Shown: positions 50,675-61,415 of the stretch, in pieces
Layout: every line of letters begins with the position of its first letter
Position numbering within the stretch: the stretch's first letter is position 1
Program-made: the position numbers and the translations under genes
Source of the DNA: Bacilli bacterium
GTDB taxonomy: Bacteria > Bacillota_I > Bacilli_A > RF39 > UBA660
DNA length: 64,000 nt
NCBI GenBank assembly: GCA_017528315.1
Contig: JAFXOW010000003.1
Location: 1-64,000 of the forward strand
Direction of reading: 5' to 3'
The notes under the pieces: generated by a model
What the model saw: the letters and a program-made list of their open reading frames with translations, nothing else
The model's database searches: none
Told to the model about the DNA's origin: nothing

Positions 50675-52436
50675 CTATTTCCTTCTCTAAATTATCTTTC
50701 ATAATGTAATTATCAAAACCATCTTCTATAAAATGTTCTTTAATTAATTCCATATCGCTTCCAAGTATAACAATAACTTTTGATTTAAATTTAGAATTTT
50801 TCTTTAACTCTTTTAATACTTCAATAGCTCTTTTATCCATATTATCATCTATAAATATATATACATATTCTTCTTTTAATCTAATTCTATCTAATATATC
50901 ATTTGCATAAATAGATGTTTCTATATCAAAACCTTTATTATCTAAAATATTCATCATTCTATGCATTAAATCATTATCTTGGCTCGCTATTAAAACTTTA
51001 TTTTTAGTAGTTATATTATTAATATTTATAGAATTATCAACAATAATTTTTTGATCAACTACAAATTTTATTTCACTTCCTTTTCCTACTTCACTTTTGA
51101 TAGTAAAATAACCACCTAATTTTGATATTAATTTCTTTATCGTATTAACATTAACATTATTTGTTTCTAGACGTTTTAATTCTTCATTAGTAAGTTCTGT
51201 ATCAACCATTAATAATTCATTTACTTTATCAATTGAAATACCAAGTCCTGAATCTTCTACCGTAAATATTAATCTTGCCATATCATATTTAACAATACTA
51301 GTAAGTCTCAATTCAATAAAACCTGATTTAGTATATTTAATAGCATTTTCAAGTAGTGATATAATTATTTGTTCTAATAATTTAGAATCACCATATAAAT
51401 ATTCGGGTATATTTTCACTTATATTAAATCGAAATTCCACTTCATTGGAAATTTTCTTTTCTTCAAGTAATCTTATTTTAGTAAGTAAATTTTTTAAATT
51501 ATATTTTTCCGGTATCATTTTAATATTTGAATTAGTTAAACTAGATATATCCATAGCATTGTTAACAATTACTGATAAATTATGACTTAAATTACTAATT
51601 TCTTTAAAATTTTCTTGTAATGTTTCAACATTATCTAATTTAATTGAATCATCAGCTAATTTTTTTATATCATCAACCGGTTTTTTTAATTGACTAGATG
51701 TTAAGAATAAGAAATTTGATTTATCTTCAATAGTTTGATTAACTAACACTCTATTCTTAGTTAATTCTTCAATCATCTTTACATCGGGATTTTCTATTGT
51801 AAAATACATAACAAAAGTTATAAAAACAAAAGCAGCATTTATAATTAACAATTCTGGAAATAAATTTTGAACTAAAACTATTACTCCAAAAGCAACTATT
51901 AATAAATAAAGAGGTATATACTTTTTATCACGCATATTTTTAATATTTTTAAAGAATATTACTAGCATTATTAAAACACAGATTACAACAAACAAATAAA
52001 TTAAGTTAACTGCTGGTCCAGAAGGCAACAACATTTGTCCAACTTTAGTAACCGTAATTGGTAAGAAAAATATATCTATAGCCGTTATTAAAAGAAATAA
52101 TAAAATTGAATTTTTAATTAATTGTTTTAAATCATTAATATTTTTCTTTTCTTTTAAAGTAACAATTAAAATATAAATAGTAAAGAAATATATCCAACCA
52201 AGTAAAAATATAAATAATATTTTTAAAGCCATTAAATAAGTTGAATCGTATGGATCTACACCTTTAGTTACCAATATATAAGTCCAAGTTTCAGTTAAAC
52301 AACTTAAAAAATTTATTACAATTATTAATCCATACATTCTATTTTCCAAAAAATTAACTTTTTTCTTAGGAAAATAAATAATCATTAATAATATACAAAA
52401 TACCATTCCAAATACAGTAAAATAAAAACTTTCCAT
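50658..52436 (-). CDS. Membrane histidine-kinase-like protein lacking the phosphoacceptor His
   Basis: The 592 residues hold seven membrane helices (about 1-215), a dimerisation helix region, a HATPase domain (about 330-465: N box LLENAIKYT, G1 VEDSGLGI, G2 GKGSEIKFV) and a C-terminal receiver-like domain (about 478-592). In the HisKA-like helix the text is FLFLTSSQLKKPVDDI, where a normal kinase has FxxxxSHELRTPL, so His is replaced by Gln. The receiver has lost part of the acidic pocket (VLIASQDND for VLVVDDN), while an Asp-rich IFIDDNMD remains. It may be a pseudokinase or an ATP-controlled scaffold. No response regulator gene is next to it. Confidence 0.75.
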   Translation of the reverse strand: MESFYFTVFGMVFCILLMIIYFPKKKVNFLENRMYGLIIVINFLSCLTETWTYILVTKGVDPYDSTYLMALKILFIFLLGWIYFFTIYILIVTLKEKKNINDLKQLIKNSILLFLLITAIDIFFLPITVTKVGQMLLPSGPAVNLIYLFVVICVLIMLVIFFKNIKNMRDKKYIPLYLLIVAFGVIVLVQNLFPELLIINAAFVFITFVMYFTIENPDVKMIEELTKNRVLVNQTIEDKSNFLFLTSSQLKKPVDDIKKLADDSIKLDNVETLQENFKEISNLSHNLSVIVNNAMDISSLTNSNIKMIPEKYNLKNLLTKIRLLEEKKISNEVEFRFNISENIPEYLYGDSKLLEQIIISLLENAIKYTKSGFIELRLTSIVKYDMARLIFTVEDSGLGISIDKVNELLMVDTELTNEELKRLETNNVNVNTIKKLISKLGGYFTIKSEVGKGSEIKFVVDQKIIVDNSININNITTKNKVLIASQDNDLMHRMMNILDNKGFDIETSIYANDILDRIRLKEEYVYIFIDDNMDKRAIEVLKELKKNSKFKSKVIVILGSDMELIKEHFIEDGFDNYIMKDNLEKEIERVLE

Positions 52437-52513
52437 ACAGTCCTCCTAATTTCTATTACCATTATACGAAATATTAATTATTTTTTCAATTCCTTTTAAT
52501 TTAATTTAAAAAA

Positions 52514-52535
52514 AATATTAGATTTCTCTAATATT
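52514..52535 (-). terminator. Terminator of the acyl-CoA synthetase-like gene
   Basis: Minus-strand AATATTAGA - GAAA - TCTAATATT followed by a T run. Confidence 0.75.
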
Positions 52536-52536
52536 C

Positions 52537-54456
52537 TTAAATTAATTTTTTTATTTTATTTCTTGGTTTAATTATTTTACCATTAATTATAAATTCATCT
52601 TCATCTAATATATTTTCTTTTTCTAAAGATTTAAAATCTAATTTTTTATTAACTTTAGTATAAGGTAAATATTCTTTAATAATATAATATTTTGGTAAAT
52701 AAAATGGTGGACAATTTTCTTTAATATAACTATCTAATTTACTTATTACTTCAAATTCATCTTCACCTTCATTTAAAACAACATGAACAACAGGTACTTC
52801 TCTTTCATTAATATCATCAAGTTTTACTGAACAACAACTAGCAACAAGACCTGTTCCCATAACCTTTTCATCTAAATCGGTTAGCCATAGTTTATTACCA
52901 CTCCTCGTTAACATTCTTTTTAATCTTCCTCTATGATAAATATAACCATCACTATCCATTACACCCATATCATCAGTATGAACCCAATACTTCCCATCAC
53001 TATGCTTCATTAAAGTATTTTTAGTTGCAAGAGGATTATTTAAATATCCTTTCATAACAGTTGGACCAGATATACATATTTCTCCTTCTAAATCTTTACC
53101 ATATGGTAGTTCTTTATCTGTTTGATATTCAAATATAGCAATATCTACATTTATCATTGGTATACCAATACTCCCAACTTTTTTTGGTTCCATTGGATTA
53201 CAAGTTGCAATAGCTGCTACTTCACTTGTTCCATATCCTTGCTGAATTGACTTAGCACCTCTTTCGGTTAATATATTGTTATACATTATCTCATTTGATA
53301 CATCTAATTTATCTCCACCGCTTATAGGATTTAATAGATAACTTAAATCTTTAACATTAGACATTGCTAATAATTGAAGTAAAATAGGCCCTGAGAAAAT
53401 AAAATGAGGTTTATACTCTTCAACGTACATTGGATACTTGGGAATATCAGGTGCATCAAAGTAAGGTATAAGTGTAACTGTTAATCCGCATATCATTAAA
53501 CCACAGGTTGCATTTAAATAATAAGCAATCGAAGGATATAAAACATTTAAAGATTTTTTAGGATATGTATAGCCATAATTACTATATTTTTCCCCATGAG
53601 CCATAGCAACTAGACTTTTATTAGTAAGTTCTACTCCTTTAGCTTTCCCAGTTGATCCACCAGTATAAACGATAAGAGTTGTTCTATCACTTCCACCACG
53701 TAATAAATGAACTGGAGTAGGCTTTAAATAATTTTCTTTATACACACTATACGATATAATTTTATTATTTATATTTTCATAACTTAACTCTTGTTGTAAT
53801 TCTTTTAATTTTAAAAATTCTTTATTATCTCTTTCTAAATCTTCATCTAAAAGTGTCGTATAAACAATGTCTAATATTTTCTTTTCTATTTCTTCTTTTT
53901 TAAATTTACTTTCTTCTAAACTTTCCATAACCGGAATTTTAATAATTTTTTCTAAACTATTATCCATATTTAAAACTTTAGAAGCATTGGAAATCATTAC
54001 ATCACTTTCACTAATAAAAAAGTATCTAGAATTAGTTAAATTTAACATATAATTAATTCTATCAGGACTTTCATCATACTTTATTAAATTAGCAATTGCA
54101 CCCATTTTATTTAAAGCTAAAAACATAAATATAACTTCTGGTGTATTTAACATCATAAAAGAAACTATATCACCAGCTTTAACTCCTAAATTAGTTAACA
54201 TTTTTATATGTTTACTTACTTCTTTTTCTATATCACTTCTAGTAAATTGTCTTTTACCTAAATAATCAAGCAAAACTGTATCTTTGGGATACATATAAGT
54301 TTGATTCATAAAATAATCATAAAAATTGTCATTACTAATAGGTATATTTTTATAATCATCATTATGATATTTCATCCATGGTCTATCAATAGATGCATAT
54401 CCTGTTAAATTACTTTCTCTTTCCTCTTTTTCTAATTCAATTTTTTCTTCTTTCAT
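52537..54456 (-). CDS. AMP-binding enzyme, acyl-CoA synthetase-like
   Basis: An ANL-family adenylate-forming enzyme of about 639 residues. The phosphate loop is YTGGSTGKAKGVELT, the aromatic/adenine motif YGTSEVAAIAT, the ribose-binding Asp in YWVHTDDMGVMDSDGYIYHRGR, and the catalytic Lys region LPYTKVNKKLDF near the C-terminus. It resembles acyl-CoA synthetases and 4-coumarate ligases; there is no carrier-protein domain. The frame is open further upstream, but ATG at 54456 (behind AAGGG) begins the conserved part, and another ATG 30 bases up is possible. The substrate is unknown. Upstream (54622-54844) is AT-rich DNA with nothing else recognisable. Confidence 0.85.
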   Translation of the reverse strand: MKEEKIELEKEERESNLTGYASIDRPWMKYHNDDYKNIPISNDNFYDYFMNQTYMYPKDTVLLDYLGKRQFTRSDIEKEVSKHIKMLTNLGVKAGDIVSFMMLNTPEVIFMFLALNKMGAIANLIKYDESPDRINYMLNLTNSRYFFISESDVMISNASKVLNMDNSLEKIIKIPVMESLEESKFKKEEIEKKILDIVYTTLLDEDLERDNKEFLKLKELQQELSYENINNKIISYSVYKENYLKPTPVHLLRGGSDRTTLIVYTGGSTGKAKGVELTNKSLVAMAHGEKYSNYGYTYPKKSLNVLYPSIAYYLNATCGLMICGLTVTLIPYFDAPDIPKYPMYVEEYKPHFIFSGPILLQLLAMSNVKDLSYLLNPISGGDKLDVSNEIMYNNILTERGAKSIQQGYGTSEVAAIATCNPMEPKKVGSIGIPMINVDIAIFEYQTDKELPYGKDLEGEICISGPTVMKGYLNNPLATKNTLMKHSDGKYWVHTDDMGVMDSDGYIYHRGRLKRMLTRSGNKLWLTDLDEKVMGTGLVASCCSVKLDDINEREVPVVHVVLNEGEDEFEVISKLDSYIKENCPPFYLPKYYIIKEYLPYTKVNKKLDFKSLEKENILDEDEFIINGKIIKPRNKIKKLI

Positions 54457-54844
54457 ACTTTCATTTCCCTTCATAGACAGATTCATCCTATTTTTCTTAT
54501 TAATATAATTATAAATAAAATAACCTGAATTAATCAATATATATGACATTTCTTTACTACATTTTTTTACAATGTTCTCCTTTCGTCTAAAAAATATAAC
54601 AAAATTAATAACAAAAAACAAATTAAATAATTATGAAAAAACTCTTCTTAATTACTTAATTTGTCTTAATAAAATACTTTAATTTGTTAAATTGGATATA
54701 ATTTTTTAAAGATTTTTAATTTTCTTTATTTTTTTACAACAAATCTTAAAATTAAATTTATATATTTTTTACAAACATTTACATTTTTTTATTTTTATAA
54801 CAATCATTTAATGTTATGCATTTACACTTTAAAGAAGATATATT

Positions 54845-57800
54845 TTACTTATAACTTGTACTTTCAGCTATTTTATAGTTTTTTAAATCTTCCAAAGCTT
54901 TTGCAAGTTCAACTTGACCTCTTTCATCAATTTCAATATATTCTTCATGAATATCATAATTACTATCTAAGTAACAATAGAAATCATCACCAACTATTCC
55001 TATTATAAAACCATTTTCAAATTCTAAATTAGCAATATAATCATAACTCTTAAATTGAATTGCTTTTTTAATAGCACTTATTCTTGATGATAATTTAATA
55101 AATTGATTAATATCAGTTATTTTTTTAGGTATATCTCTAGCAACAGGATACATCGGTAAATTATTTTGACTAAAGTTTATTGGTACAATTCCATCTTTAG
55201 CAATTGATGAAACAACTACTGCTTTAACATCGATATCTGAATAAACATCAAATAAACCTTTAACACTCTGTTCACCAATATTAACTGTATCAAGACCAAT
55301 GGCAGCATATTGAGCATCCATTATAGCATTTTGAATAGGATATGATGAATCTTTAGTTTCTCGAATTAATTTCTGGCCTACTAATCTAATGGCTTCAACT
55401 AATTCTGAATCTAAATAATCATCAGTTAATGAACTTCTTAATTGATTGAAAACAATTGTATTACCATTTCTAAATCCTGATGCCCGAGATACATATTCAG
55501 AAGTTTCAGCATCTTCAAATCTTAAATGAAAGCCATTAGGATTTTTAAGACAAAAGTTAAATAATTTTTCGGCATGTCCTCCTATTCTCATACAGGCTCC
55601 TGTTCTTTCACCATGAGTCATATTACAAGGATTTGTAAAATTACCAAGAACTGCTCTAATTTTTTTACCACTTCCTAATTCAATAATTTCATTAAATGCT
55701 GGTATAGTAATTACTTGTCTTTTAAAACATTCAATCATATCATTAGTTGCTTCAATTACTCTTTCATTATTTTTAGTTTTATTTTGAGCTGCATTTAAAG
55801 GGGGATTGCTTTTTATTAAAGCATAATCAGTATCTCCCAAAATGACCTTATATATTGAACTCATACTATCATATATAGAAGTATACCTTAAAATAGTTGC
55901 TAAGTTCATTCTACTACTTTTATCATTATTTATTTTTTCTATGATACTTGAAAAATAATTAATAAATGATGAGAAAGTACTACTAGATACATCAAACAAA
56001 TGATTATCCTGTAAATATCTAATCAAACTTTCTGGTAATTTATATAATTTTAAATTATTCATAATTGCTTGTAATTTATTATATATTTCTATATCATCCA
56101 GAACATTTTTTTCTATTAATTCAAAATCTAATTCACATAAAACTTGATAAAAATCCATTGATTCATCTAAATGATATATTTTCTTAACACTATTATCATT
56201 TTTTAATTTATTTAAATAATCTCTCGTCAAAAATCTAGGCAACTTTTTTAAAACTTCTGTAACTTTTGTTATTAAAATAGGTATAATTTTTTTAATATCA
56301 TTAAAATCATAAACTAAGTCTTTTATTTCTACTTTTCCTAAATAAAATTTTATAGCTTCTTCAATCTCATTATTACTATAACCAGTCTCTCTCTCTATTT
56401 CTAAAATCACACTATAATATAATCCATCTTTTAAATATTCTTTAACCAATCCTTTCTTTAAAGATGTCTCTTCAAAATCATATGGTAAATCTAAAACTTC
56501 TCCCATATTTATACTATTTTTATATTTACCTCTTTTTTTATCTAAATAATAAATACATATTTGATGAAGTATATCATAGTTACCACTTACCTTAGCCATT
56601 TTTATTAAATTTAATATATATTCTCGAGGATTAATTATTCCCATATGTAATTTATTATTAAAATAATTAAGAGCTTGATTATCAATTTCTTCTAGTAATT
56701 TGGAAACTATTAATAAATACCTCTCATCATTATTTCTAATATATTCTTCTAATAATTGAAAAATACTTACATCATCTGGATTATTAATAGCAAATTGAGA
56801 TTGAACAATTGAATCGAATGATGCTTCTAAATCTTTCATTGTATATTTTACATTGGAAAATAAATTAACAAACTTTTCTAATTTAGAATAATCTAAATTT
56901 AATACTTTAGTAAATTGTTCATTTCTTAAATATTTTAAAATATTTGAACCAAATTTATTTTTTAATAAATTTATTTTATTAGTGTCTAAATACATATATT
57001 TATCAATATATGGTAATAAAATATCAAATAATTGATCTAAATTTTCTTTTGTATCTAATTCCTCTATTTTAGACAATATTATATCAATATATTCTTCATT
57101 ATTAATAACTATTTGAAATAATTTATTTATTGTATCAAAATCCATTTTTAAAATATTTTCAAAATTTGTATTAAATAGTTCAAACATAAAATATGAATTA
57201 CTAGCTATTTTATTTATAAAGTATTCTTTATAATTGGTTATTATTTCATTTAAATCATAATAATTATATAAAATAATATAATAAATAATGTTATCAAAAT
57301 CTTCGCTTACCAAGAAATCAATAAATTCCCTATTAGGATTATCTTGAACACTTATTTTTAATTTCTCTTCTTTTATTAATCTTTTTAATGTTTCTTTATT
57401 AGAAATTATATTATATAATCCCATAAATTCTAAACAATTAATATCTATGTTATTTTTCGTAATATAATTAGATAAGATATCAAAATCTTCTAAAATATTA
57501 AAATTATTAGCAACAAATTTATAATGTTTAGTTTCTATTAGTTTTCTTATTAATTTCTCATCATTTTTAAATTCATAAATATTCATTTTATCTGGTAACC
57601 TAGTATTCTCATCTAAAGAATTAAGTATTAACTCTCTTACATAAGATGAATATTTATCAAGTTTAAAATATTCAAAATATTCCAAATAAAAATATACTTC
57701 TGGTGAATTTTTAAATAATAGTTTTATTATTTTATCACCTTTTTCATCCTTAAGATTAATTATATAATCAAAATCAATTCTATTTATTAATTCATTTTTT

Positions 57801-58498
57801 AATTCTATTTTCTCTCCATTTTCTAGTCGTTTAATTAAAACATCTATTTCTTCTTCACTAAGTGAATCAATAATAATTAATGAATAAATAATATTAGCTT
57901 TATTTTTAATAGATGAAAAATATCTTAAATTTTTTCTTTCAATAAATTTTATAGTATATTTATCAAAAGGAAACTCTTCAATTAATCTCTTAGTAATTAT
58001 ATTATCTTTAACATTATTATCACTATAATTTTGAACATATAAAACTTTTGAAATTGTTTCATATTCATTTTGATCCAATAAAGATAATAAGTATTTACCA
58101 CTTATATTATAATCTTCTTTATTATTTTTTACATAGTCACACATATTTTGAAGAACTTGTAAATCTTCATCACTAAGCTCTAATACTTCAATATATGGTT
58201 TTATTACACTTAAATCTATTAAATTTTCTCTATAAATGGTAAATAATATTGACTTTATTAAAGTATTTTTAGGCATAATTGTCGACATTTTTTCAAAATC
58301 TAAACCATATTTTTCTAATAAAATTATATCTACTACTTCTATTATTTTATCAATATCTTTATTATTAAATTCAATTAATTCTATAACCTTTATAAGTAAA
58401 TTTAAATCATTTTTTAATATATAATTTTCTTCACTAGTTAATATATAATTACCATTTGAAATTTTATTTATTATTTCTTTTTTCTTTGAATCTATCAT
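54845..58498 (-). CDS. Very large protein of unknown function (1217 residues)
   Basis: No family is recognised. The first two-thirds (about 1-870) are Ile/Leu/Asn/Asp/Glu-rich, probably helical and solenoid-like, with degenerate 30-40 residue units such as YIDIILSKIEELDTKENL. The last 300 residues are different and look globular and conserved: NPCNMTHGERTGACMRIGGH, LFNFCLKNPNGFHLRF, SRASGFRNGNTIVFNQLR and KDGIVPINFSQNNLP, with several Cys, His and Gly-rich turns that could bind a ligand or metal. There is no signal peptide or membrane helix. It starts two bases after the small cold-shock-like gene at 58501, so the pair is an operon. Whether it is an RNA-linked enzyme or a defence effector cannot be decided. 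Confidence 0.7.
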   Translation of the reverse strand: MIDSKKKEIINKISNGNYILTSEENYILKNDLNLLIKVIELIEFNNKDIDKIIEVVDIILLEKYGLDFEKMSTIMPKNTLIKSILFTIYRENLIDLSVIKPYIEVLELSDEDLQVLQNMCDYVKNNKEDYNISGKYLLSLLDQNEYETISKVLYVQNYSDNNVKDNIITKRLIEEFPFDKYTIKFIERKNLRYFSSIKNKANIIYSLIIIDSLSEEEIDVLIKRLENGEKIELKNELINRIDFDYIINLKDEKGDKIIKLLFKNSPEVYFYLEYFEYFKLDKYSSYVRELILNSLDENTRLPDKMNIYEFKNDEKLIRKLIETKHYKFVANNFNILEDFDILSNYITKNNIDINCLEFMGLYNIISNKETLKRLIKEEKLKISVQDNPNREFIDFLVSEDFDNIIYYIILYNYYDLNEIITNYKEYFINKIASNSYFMFELFNTNFENILKMDFDTINKLFQIVINNEEYIDIILSKIEELDTKENLDQLFDILLPYIDKYMYLDTNKINLLKNKFGSNILKYLRNEQFTKVLNLDYSKLEKFVNLFSNVKYTMKDLEASFDSIVQSQFAINNPDDVSIFQLLEEYIRNNDERYLLIVSKLLEEIDNQALNYFNNKLHMGIINPREYILNLIKMAKVSGNYDILHQICIYYLDKKRGKYKNSINMGEVLDLPYDFEETSLKKGLVKEYLKDGLYYSVILEIERETGYSNNEIEEAIKFYLGKVEIKDLVYDFNDIKKIIPILITKVTEVLKKLPRFLTRDYLNKLKNDNSVKKIYHLDESMDFYQVLCELDFELIEKNVLDDIEIYNKLQAIMNNLKLYKLPESLIRYLQDNHLFDVSSSTFSSFINYFSSIIEKINNDKSSRMNLATILRYTSIYDSMSSIYKVILGDTDYALIKSNPPLNAAQNKTKNNERVIEATNDMIECFKRQVITIPAFNEIIELGSGKKIRAVLGNFTNPCNMTHGERTGACMRIGGHAEKLFNFCLKNPNGFHLRFEDAETSEYVSRASGFRNGNTIVFNQLRSSLTDDYLDSELVEAIRLVGQKLIRETKDSSYPIQNAIMDAQYAAIGLDTVNIGEQSVKGLFDVYSDIDVKAVVVSSIAKDGIVPINFSQNNLPMYPVARDIPKKITDINQFIKLSSRISAIKKAIQFKSYDYIANLEFENGFIIGIVGDDFYCYLDSNYDIHEEYIEIDERGQVELAKALEDLKNYKIAESTSYK

Positions 58499-58500
58499 AA

Positions 58501-58761
58501 TTAATCCTCTTTTATAACTGATTTAAAATATTTTTTTATATTATTTTTATTATTTTCATCATCTAAATAATTTTCAAATTTTTTAACAAAATATGCTCTT
58601 TTAACATTTTCAACTTTTTCTGGTCTAAATATAACCAAATCATTAACATTAACTTTCGTATTAATATCTTTTTCTAAAAATAAATATTTATCTCCTTCAC
58701 TAGTTACTATAAGACCTTGGTTATCTTCATATTTAATTACTTTTCCAATATTAAAATACAT
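58501..58761 (-). CDS. Small OB-fold (cold-shock-like) protein
   Basis: An 86-residue protein whose first 55 residues follow the cold-shock-domain pattern: IGKVIKYEDNQGLIVTSEGDKYLF, then DINTKVNVNDLVIFRPE and a closing strand KRAYFVKK. The RNP1/RNP2 aromatic pairs are only partly kept (YLFLE), so it is a divergent CSD- or S1-like OB fold that may bind RNA. The C-terminal 25 residues are charged. It leads the operon with the 1217-residue protein, and the last codons supply part of that gene's ribosome site. Confidence 0.55.
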   Translation of the reverse strand: MYFNIGKVIKYEDNQGLIVTSEGDKYLFLEKDINTKVNVNDLVIFRPEKVENVKRAYFVKKFENYLDDENNKNNIKKYFKSVIKED

Positions 58762-58825
58762 ATTAACACATCCTATTCTATATAAATAGTAACATAAAAT
58801 ATAATGATAGTAAAGTATATAAAAA

Positions 58826-58849
58826 AGAATTTAGATTTCTCTAAACTCT
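58826..58849 (-). terminator. Terminator of clpB
   Basis: Minus-strand AGAGTTTAGA - GAAA - TCTAAATTCT (one G-U pair) followed by six T; it reaches the clpB stop codon. The GAAA loop is the same as in the terminator at 52514-52535. Confidence 0.7.
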
Positions 58850-60938
58850 ATTTTATTATAAGCTCATTATTTTGATAATCAAATGTTACGGTTTCACCGT
58901 AATGAACTTCTCCTTCAATTAATTTATTTGCAAGAATAGTTTCTAAAGTTCTTGAAACAACTCTTTTTAATGGTCTTGCTCCATAATTAACATCATATCC
59001 TATATCAACTAAATAATCACGAGCACTATCAGTTAATTTTAATTTTATATTTTTATCAATTAAACGTAATTCTATTTCATGAACAATTTTATCAAGAACT
59101 TGATATATTACTTCTTTTGTTAAAGGTTTAAAAACAATTATTTCATCAATACGATTTATAAACTCAGGTCTAAATGTACTTTCAAGTTCTTTCATAACCA
59201 AATCATTTTTACCTTCAAGAGCATATTCGCTTCCTAAATTACTAGTCATGATAATTATAGTATTTTTAAAATCAACTGTACGCCCATTCGAGTCAGTTAT
59301 ACGTCCATCATCAAGTATTTGTAAAAGTAAATTTAATACTTCTGGTTGAGCTTTTTCTATTTCATCAAATAAAACTATACTATATGGATTGCGTCTTACA
59401 GCTTCCGTTAATTCTCCACCTTCTTCATAGCCAACATAGCCTGGTGGTGAACCAATAAGACGGGATACACTAAACTTTTCCATATATTCACTCATATCAA
59501 TTCTTACCATATGACTCTTATCATCAAATAGTTCATAGGCCAGAGTCTTTGCTACCTCTGTTTTACCAACTCCGGTTGGTCCTAAGAAAATGAATGAACC
59601 AATTGGTCGATTTGGATCTTTAATACCACTTCGACTTTTAATTATACATTCACTTACTAATTTTAAAGCTTCATCTTGTCCCATAACATTTTTCTTCATA
59701 TTGGAATATAAATTTAATAATTTTTCTTTCTCACTTGAAACCAACTTAGTTAAAGGAATATTCGTAAGTTTTGATATAACATAAGCAATATCTTCTTCAT
59801 TTACAGTATCACTTAATATTCTATTTTTTTCTTTATTATTTAACTCTTCTAACTCTTTTTCAAGTCTTGGAATCTCTCCATGTCTAAATCTCGCTGCCGT
59901 TTCTAAATCATATCTATTTTCGGCTTGACTAAGTGTAAATTTAGCATCTTCTAAATCTCGTCTTTTCTTCTTTATTTCATCATTTATTTGTTTTTCATTA
60001 TTCCAAGCTTCTTTTAATTCTTTTTCTTTGCCTTTTAAATTAACTAATTCTTTATCAATAGCATCTAATCTATTCTTTGATAACTCATCTTTTTCACGAA
60101 TAATAGCTTGTCTTTCTATTTCAAGTGATAAAATATTGCGAGTTACTTGGTCGAGTTCAATTGGAACAGAATCCATTTGCACACGAATTGTAGCACAGGC
60201 TTCATCTACTAAATCAATAGCCTTATCTGGTAAGTATCTATCAGTTATATAACGATTTGATAAAGTAGCTGCTGCAATTATCGCTTTATCTGTTATAGAT
60301 ACACCATGATGTATTTCAAATCTTTCTTTTAAACCACGAAGTATTGTAATAGTATCTTCAACAGTTGGCTCTGATACTTTTATTTTTTGAAAACGTCTTT
60401 CTAATGCTCCATCTTTTTCAATATACTTACGATATTCATTCAAAGTTGTTGCACCTATTACATGAATTTCTCCACGAGCAAGCATTGGCTTTAATATATT
60501 AGATGTATCCATTGCTCCTTCTTGACCGTTTCCAACTATCATGTGTATTTCATCAATAAACATGATAATATTACCCTCTGATTTTTTAATTTCATTCAAA
60601 ACATTTTTTAATCTTTCTTCAAACTCTCCTCGATACTTAGCTCCAGCAACTAAACTAGCTAAATCCAACTCCCATATCTTCTTATCTTTAAGACTATTCG
60701 GAACATCTCCTGATATTATACGATTAGCAAGTCCTTCAACTATAGCCGTTTTTCCAACACCAGGTTCTCCTATAAGTACGGGATTATTTTTGGTCTTTCT
60801 TGATAAAATACGAGTAATTCCCCTTATTTCTTCGTCACGTCCTATAACTGGATCAATTTTACCATTTTTAGCATCAAGTGTTATATCACGTCCATATTTT
60901 TCAAGAACATTTTCTTCTTTTTCTTGATTATTATACAT
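58848..60938 (-). CDS. clpB: Chaperone ClpB lacking the N-terminal domain
   Basis: A protein disaggregase of 696 residues: D1 with GEPGVGKT and [10 protein letters not shown], the coiled-coil middle domain typical of ClpB (about 260-365, ending [16 protein letters not shown]), and D2 with [19 protein letters not shown] and the C-terminal [11 protein letters not shown]. The usual Clp_N domain of about 145 residues is absent: the protein begins a few residues before [24 protein letters not shown], like the short ClpB made from internal starts elsewhere. The ribosome site AAAGGGGA is good, and the promoter with CIRCE directly upstream shows that this is the real start. There is no ClpP-binding loop. 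Confidence 0.95.
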   Translation of the reverse strand: MYNNQEKEENVLEKYGRDITLDAKNGKIDPVIGRDEEIRGITRILSRKTKNNPVLIGEPGVGKTAIVEGLANRIISGDVPNSLKDKKIWELDLASLVAGAKYRGEFEERLKNVLNEIKKSEGNIIMFIDEIHMIVGNGQEGAMDTSNILKPMLARGEIHVIGATTLNEYRKYIEKDGALERRFQKIKVSEPTVEDTITILRGLKERFEIHHGVSITDKAIIAAATLSNRYITDRYLPDKAIDLVDEACATIRVQMDSVPIELDQVTRNILSLEIERQAIIREKDELSKNRLDAIDKELVNLKGKEKELKEAWNNEKQINDEIKKKRRDLEDAKFTLSQAENRYDLETAARFRHGEIPRLEKELEELNNKEKNRILSDTVNEEDIAYVISKLTNIPLTKLVSSEKEKLLNLYSNMKKNVMGQDEALKLVSECIIKSRSGIKDPNRPIGSFIFLGPTGVGKTEVAKTLAYELFDDKSHMVRIDMSEYMEKFSVSRLIGSPPGYVGYEEGGELTEAVRRNPYSIVLFDEIEKAQPEVLNLLLQILDDGRITDSNGRTVDFKNTIIIMTSNLGSEYALEGKNDLVMKELESTFRPEFINRIDEIIVFKPLTKEVIYQVLDKIVHEIELRLIDKNIKLKLTDSARDYLVDIGYDVNYGARPLKRVVSRTLETILANKLIEGEVHYGETVTFDYQNNELIIK

Positions 60939-60961
60939 TGCTATCTCCCCTTTCAGTTATT

Positions 60962-61002
60962 ATTATACTCAGAAATTAGCACTTGTCAAGTGCGAGTGCT
61001 AA
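60962..61002 (-). promoter_or_regulatory. clpB promoter overlapped by a CIRCE operator (HrcA)
   Basis: CIRCE: TTAGCACTT (60976-60984), nine bases, GAGTGCTAA (60994-61002), one mismatch from the consensus TTAGCACTC-N9-GAGTGCTAA. The minus-strand -35 TTGACA (60984-60989) lies inside it and -10 TATAAT is at 60962-60967 with a 16-base spacer. HrcA binding should block the promoter until heat stress. Confidence 0.92.
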
Positions 61003-61028
61003 TTATATCTAAAAAAGAAAAATTAATT

Positions 61029-61415
61029 TTATCTTACTATCGTAGGCTTTAACCATGAGAATATAGAAATATTTCTCATTATTGTAAAAGCAATTACTAA
61101 GCCTAATAAAATTAACCAATCTCTATCTTTAATTTTATAATATTTTTTATGTTTAATCTTACAAATAATATAATATATTAAATAAATAATTCCAATTATT
61201 AATAAACAAAACATAAATGGATTAAATCTAAATGCTTGATATAAATCTAATTCAAATAAACTCTTAAACATACGTGTTGATCCACACCCAGCACAATCAA
61301 TATTAAAATTTGTTTTCCAAGGACATGGCACTTCAAATATCAAAACTATTCCTAAATTAATTATTCCAAGAATAATTATTATTAAATTTAAATGTCTATT
61401 TAAAAACTTATTCAT
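61029..61415 (-). CDS. DUF2752 membrane protein
   Basis: A 128-residue protein with about four helices (near 10-28, 55-80, 95-113). The segment CPWKTNFNIDCAGCGSTRMFKSLFELDLYQAFRFNPFMF is the DUF2752 signature, with the Cys-rich CxxCG-type turn between helices 1 and 2. The function is unknown. It overlaps the preceding zinc-ribbon gene by eight bases, so the two are coupled; both belong to poorly characterised membrane families often seen together. Confidence 0.88.
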   Translation of the reverse strand: MNKFLNRHLNLIIIILGIINLGIVLIFEVPCPWKTNFNIDCAGCGSTRMFKSLFELDLYQAFRFNPFMFCLLIIGIIYLIYYIICKIKHKKYYKIKDRDWLILLGLVIAFTIMRNISIFSWLKPTIVR

